NCBI RefSeq assembly: GCF_004136015.1
Contig: NZ_CP024866.1
Coordinates: 2,963,522-3,027,521, forward strand
Reading direction: 5' to 3'
Source: Pseudomonas sp. ACM7
GTDB lineage: Bacteria > Pseudomonadota > Gammaproteobacteria > Pseudomonadales > Pseudomonadaceae
Length of the DNA stretch: 64,000 nt
Shown in pieces: positions 63,841-64,000 of this stretch (positions are counted from its first letter, which is position 1; every line of letters begins with the position of its first letter). The notes beneath the pieces were generated by a model. It was given only the letters and a program-made list of their open reading frames with translations. It was not told the DNA's origin and ran no database searches. The translations under genes were made by a program, and so were the position numbers.

Positions 63841-64000
63841 ATGTTCAAGCCTATGGCCCTGGCCGCTGCTGTCCTCACCGCTTTCAGCCTGAACGCCTTC
63901 GCGGCGAAAACCGAGTTGACGGTGTACACCGCCCTCGAAGCCGAACAACTGAAGACCTACAAAGAAGCCTTCGAAAAGGCCAACCCGGACGTCGAGATCA
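63841..64000 (+). CDS. ABC transporter substrate-binding protein (partial, runs past window end)
   Basis: The first 53 residues are visible: a signal peptide (MFKPMALAAAVLTAFSLNAF, cleaved near AFA/AKTE) and TELTVYTALEAEQLKTYKEAF, the opening of FbpA-like extracellular binding proteins and of the putative AEP-binding group. ATG 63841 follows AACAGGAAAAGATC. It completes an ABC set with the two genes before it. The ligand-binding residues lie outside the window. Confidence 0.85.
   Translation, partial: MFKPMALAAAVLTAFSLNAFAAKTELTVYTALEAEQLKTYKEAFEKANPDVEI

Overview
The window is a gene-dense, GC-rich stretch of chromosome from a Pseudomonas of the P. fluorescens group. Three things point there: protein content close to Pseudomonas throughout; gene orders I recall from P. 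aeruginosa PAO1 (argA/argE/CYTH-CHAD/secretion-like ATPase on the left; spuI-spuABCDEFGH, hacB, serA, D-2-hydroxyglutarate dehydrogenase, rpiA, ilvA, rppH, ptsP, lgt, thyA on the right); and many short REP-type inverted repeats with a GTGGGAGC...GCTTGCTCGCGA core, typical of P. fluorescens genomes. No tRNA, rRNA, insertion sequence, prophage, CRISPR array or recognisable defence island was seen.

Layout. 1-4.1 kb: outer-membrane barrel protein (cut by the window edge), DUF2388 protein, orphan GspE/PulE-type ATPase, small ACT-like protein and an Lrp/AsnC regulator. 4.2-8.4 kb: CYTH-CHAD protein, then argE and argA of arginine biosynthesis. 8.5-18.7 kb: a sulfur-scavenging block, with a decayed tauA, two tandem OprD-type porins with duplicated leaders, the peroxiredoxin LsfA and the alkanesulfonate operon ssuEADCBF. 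Similar dyads resembling CysB sites lie before tauA, both porins, lsfA and ssuE. 18.7-20.1 kb: unknown protein plus TetR regulator. 20.4-31.3 kb: the polyamine locus, spuI diverging from spuABCDEFGH, which takes up putrescine and spermidine and degrades them by the gamma-glutamylation route.

31.4-41 kb: HD-domain protein and GlxA-type regulator (divergent), AHL/penicillin-acylase homologue HacB, and a run of poorly characterised conserved genes (thioredoxin-like, alpha/beta hydrolase, DUF2059, 2OG-Fe(II) oxygenase, DUF523, an unusually short solute-binding protein, DUF4399). 41-49.6 kb: serA diverging from a D-2-hydroxyglutarate dehydrogenase, an FAH-family hydrolase, two tandem SdiA-regulated proteins, rpiA and ilvA. 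49.7-57 kb: HAD phosphatase, rppH-ptsP, NRDE protein, TauE-family exporter, lgt and thyA. 57-60.8 kb: cadR/cadA cadmium-zinc resistance pair and a LysR regulator. 61-64 kb: a probable 2-aminoethylphosphonate ABC transporter, with its binding protein cut by the window end.

The most striking architecture is non-coding. Of 12 convergent gene junctions, 10 carry a paired REP element (REPIN) and the other two carry a T-flanked hairpin. REPINs also fall into groups that share their loop sequence, so they appear to spread as whole units. I found no clear new multi-gene system; the best leads are the sulfur-regulon porin duplication with its tauA relic, the compact binding protein, the HD/GlxA pair, the tandem SdiA-regulated proteins and the REPIN placement.
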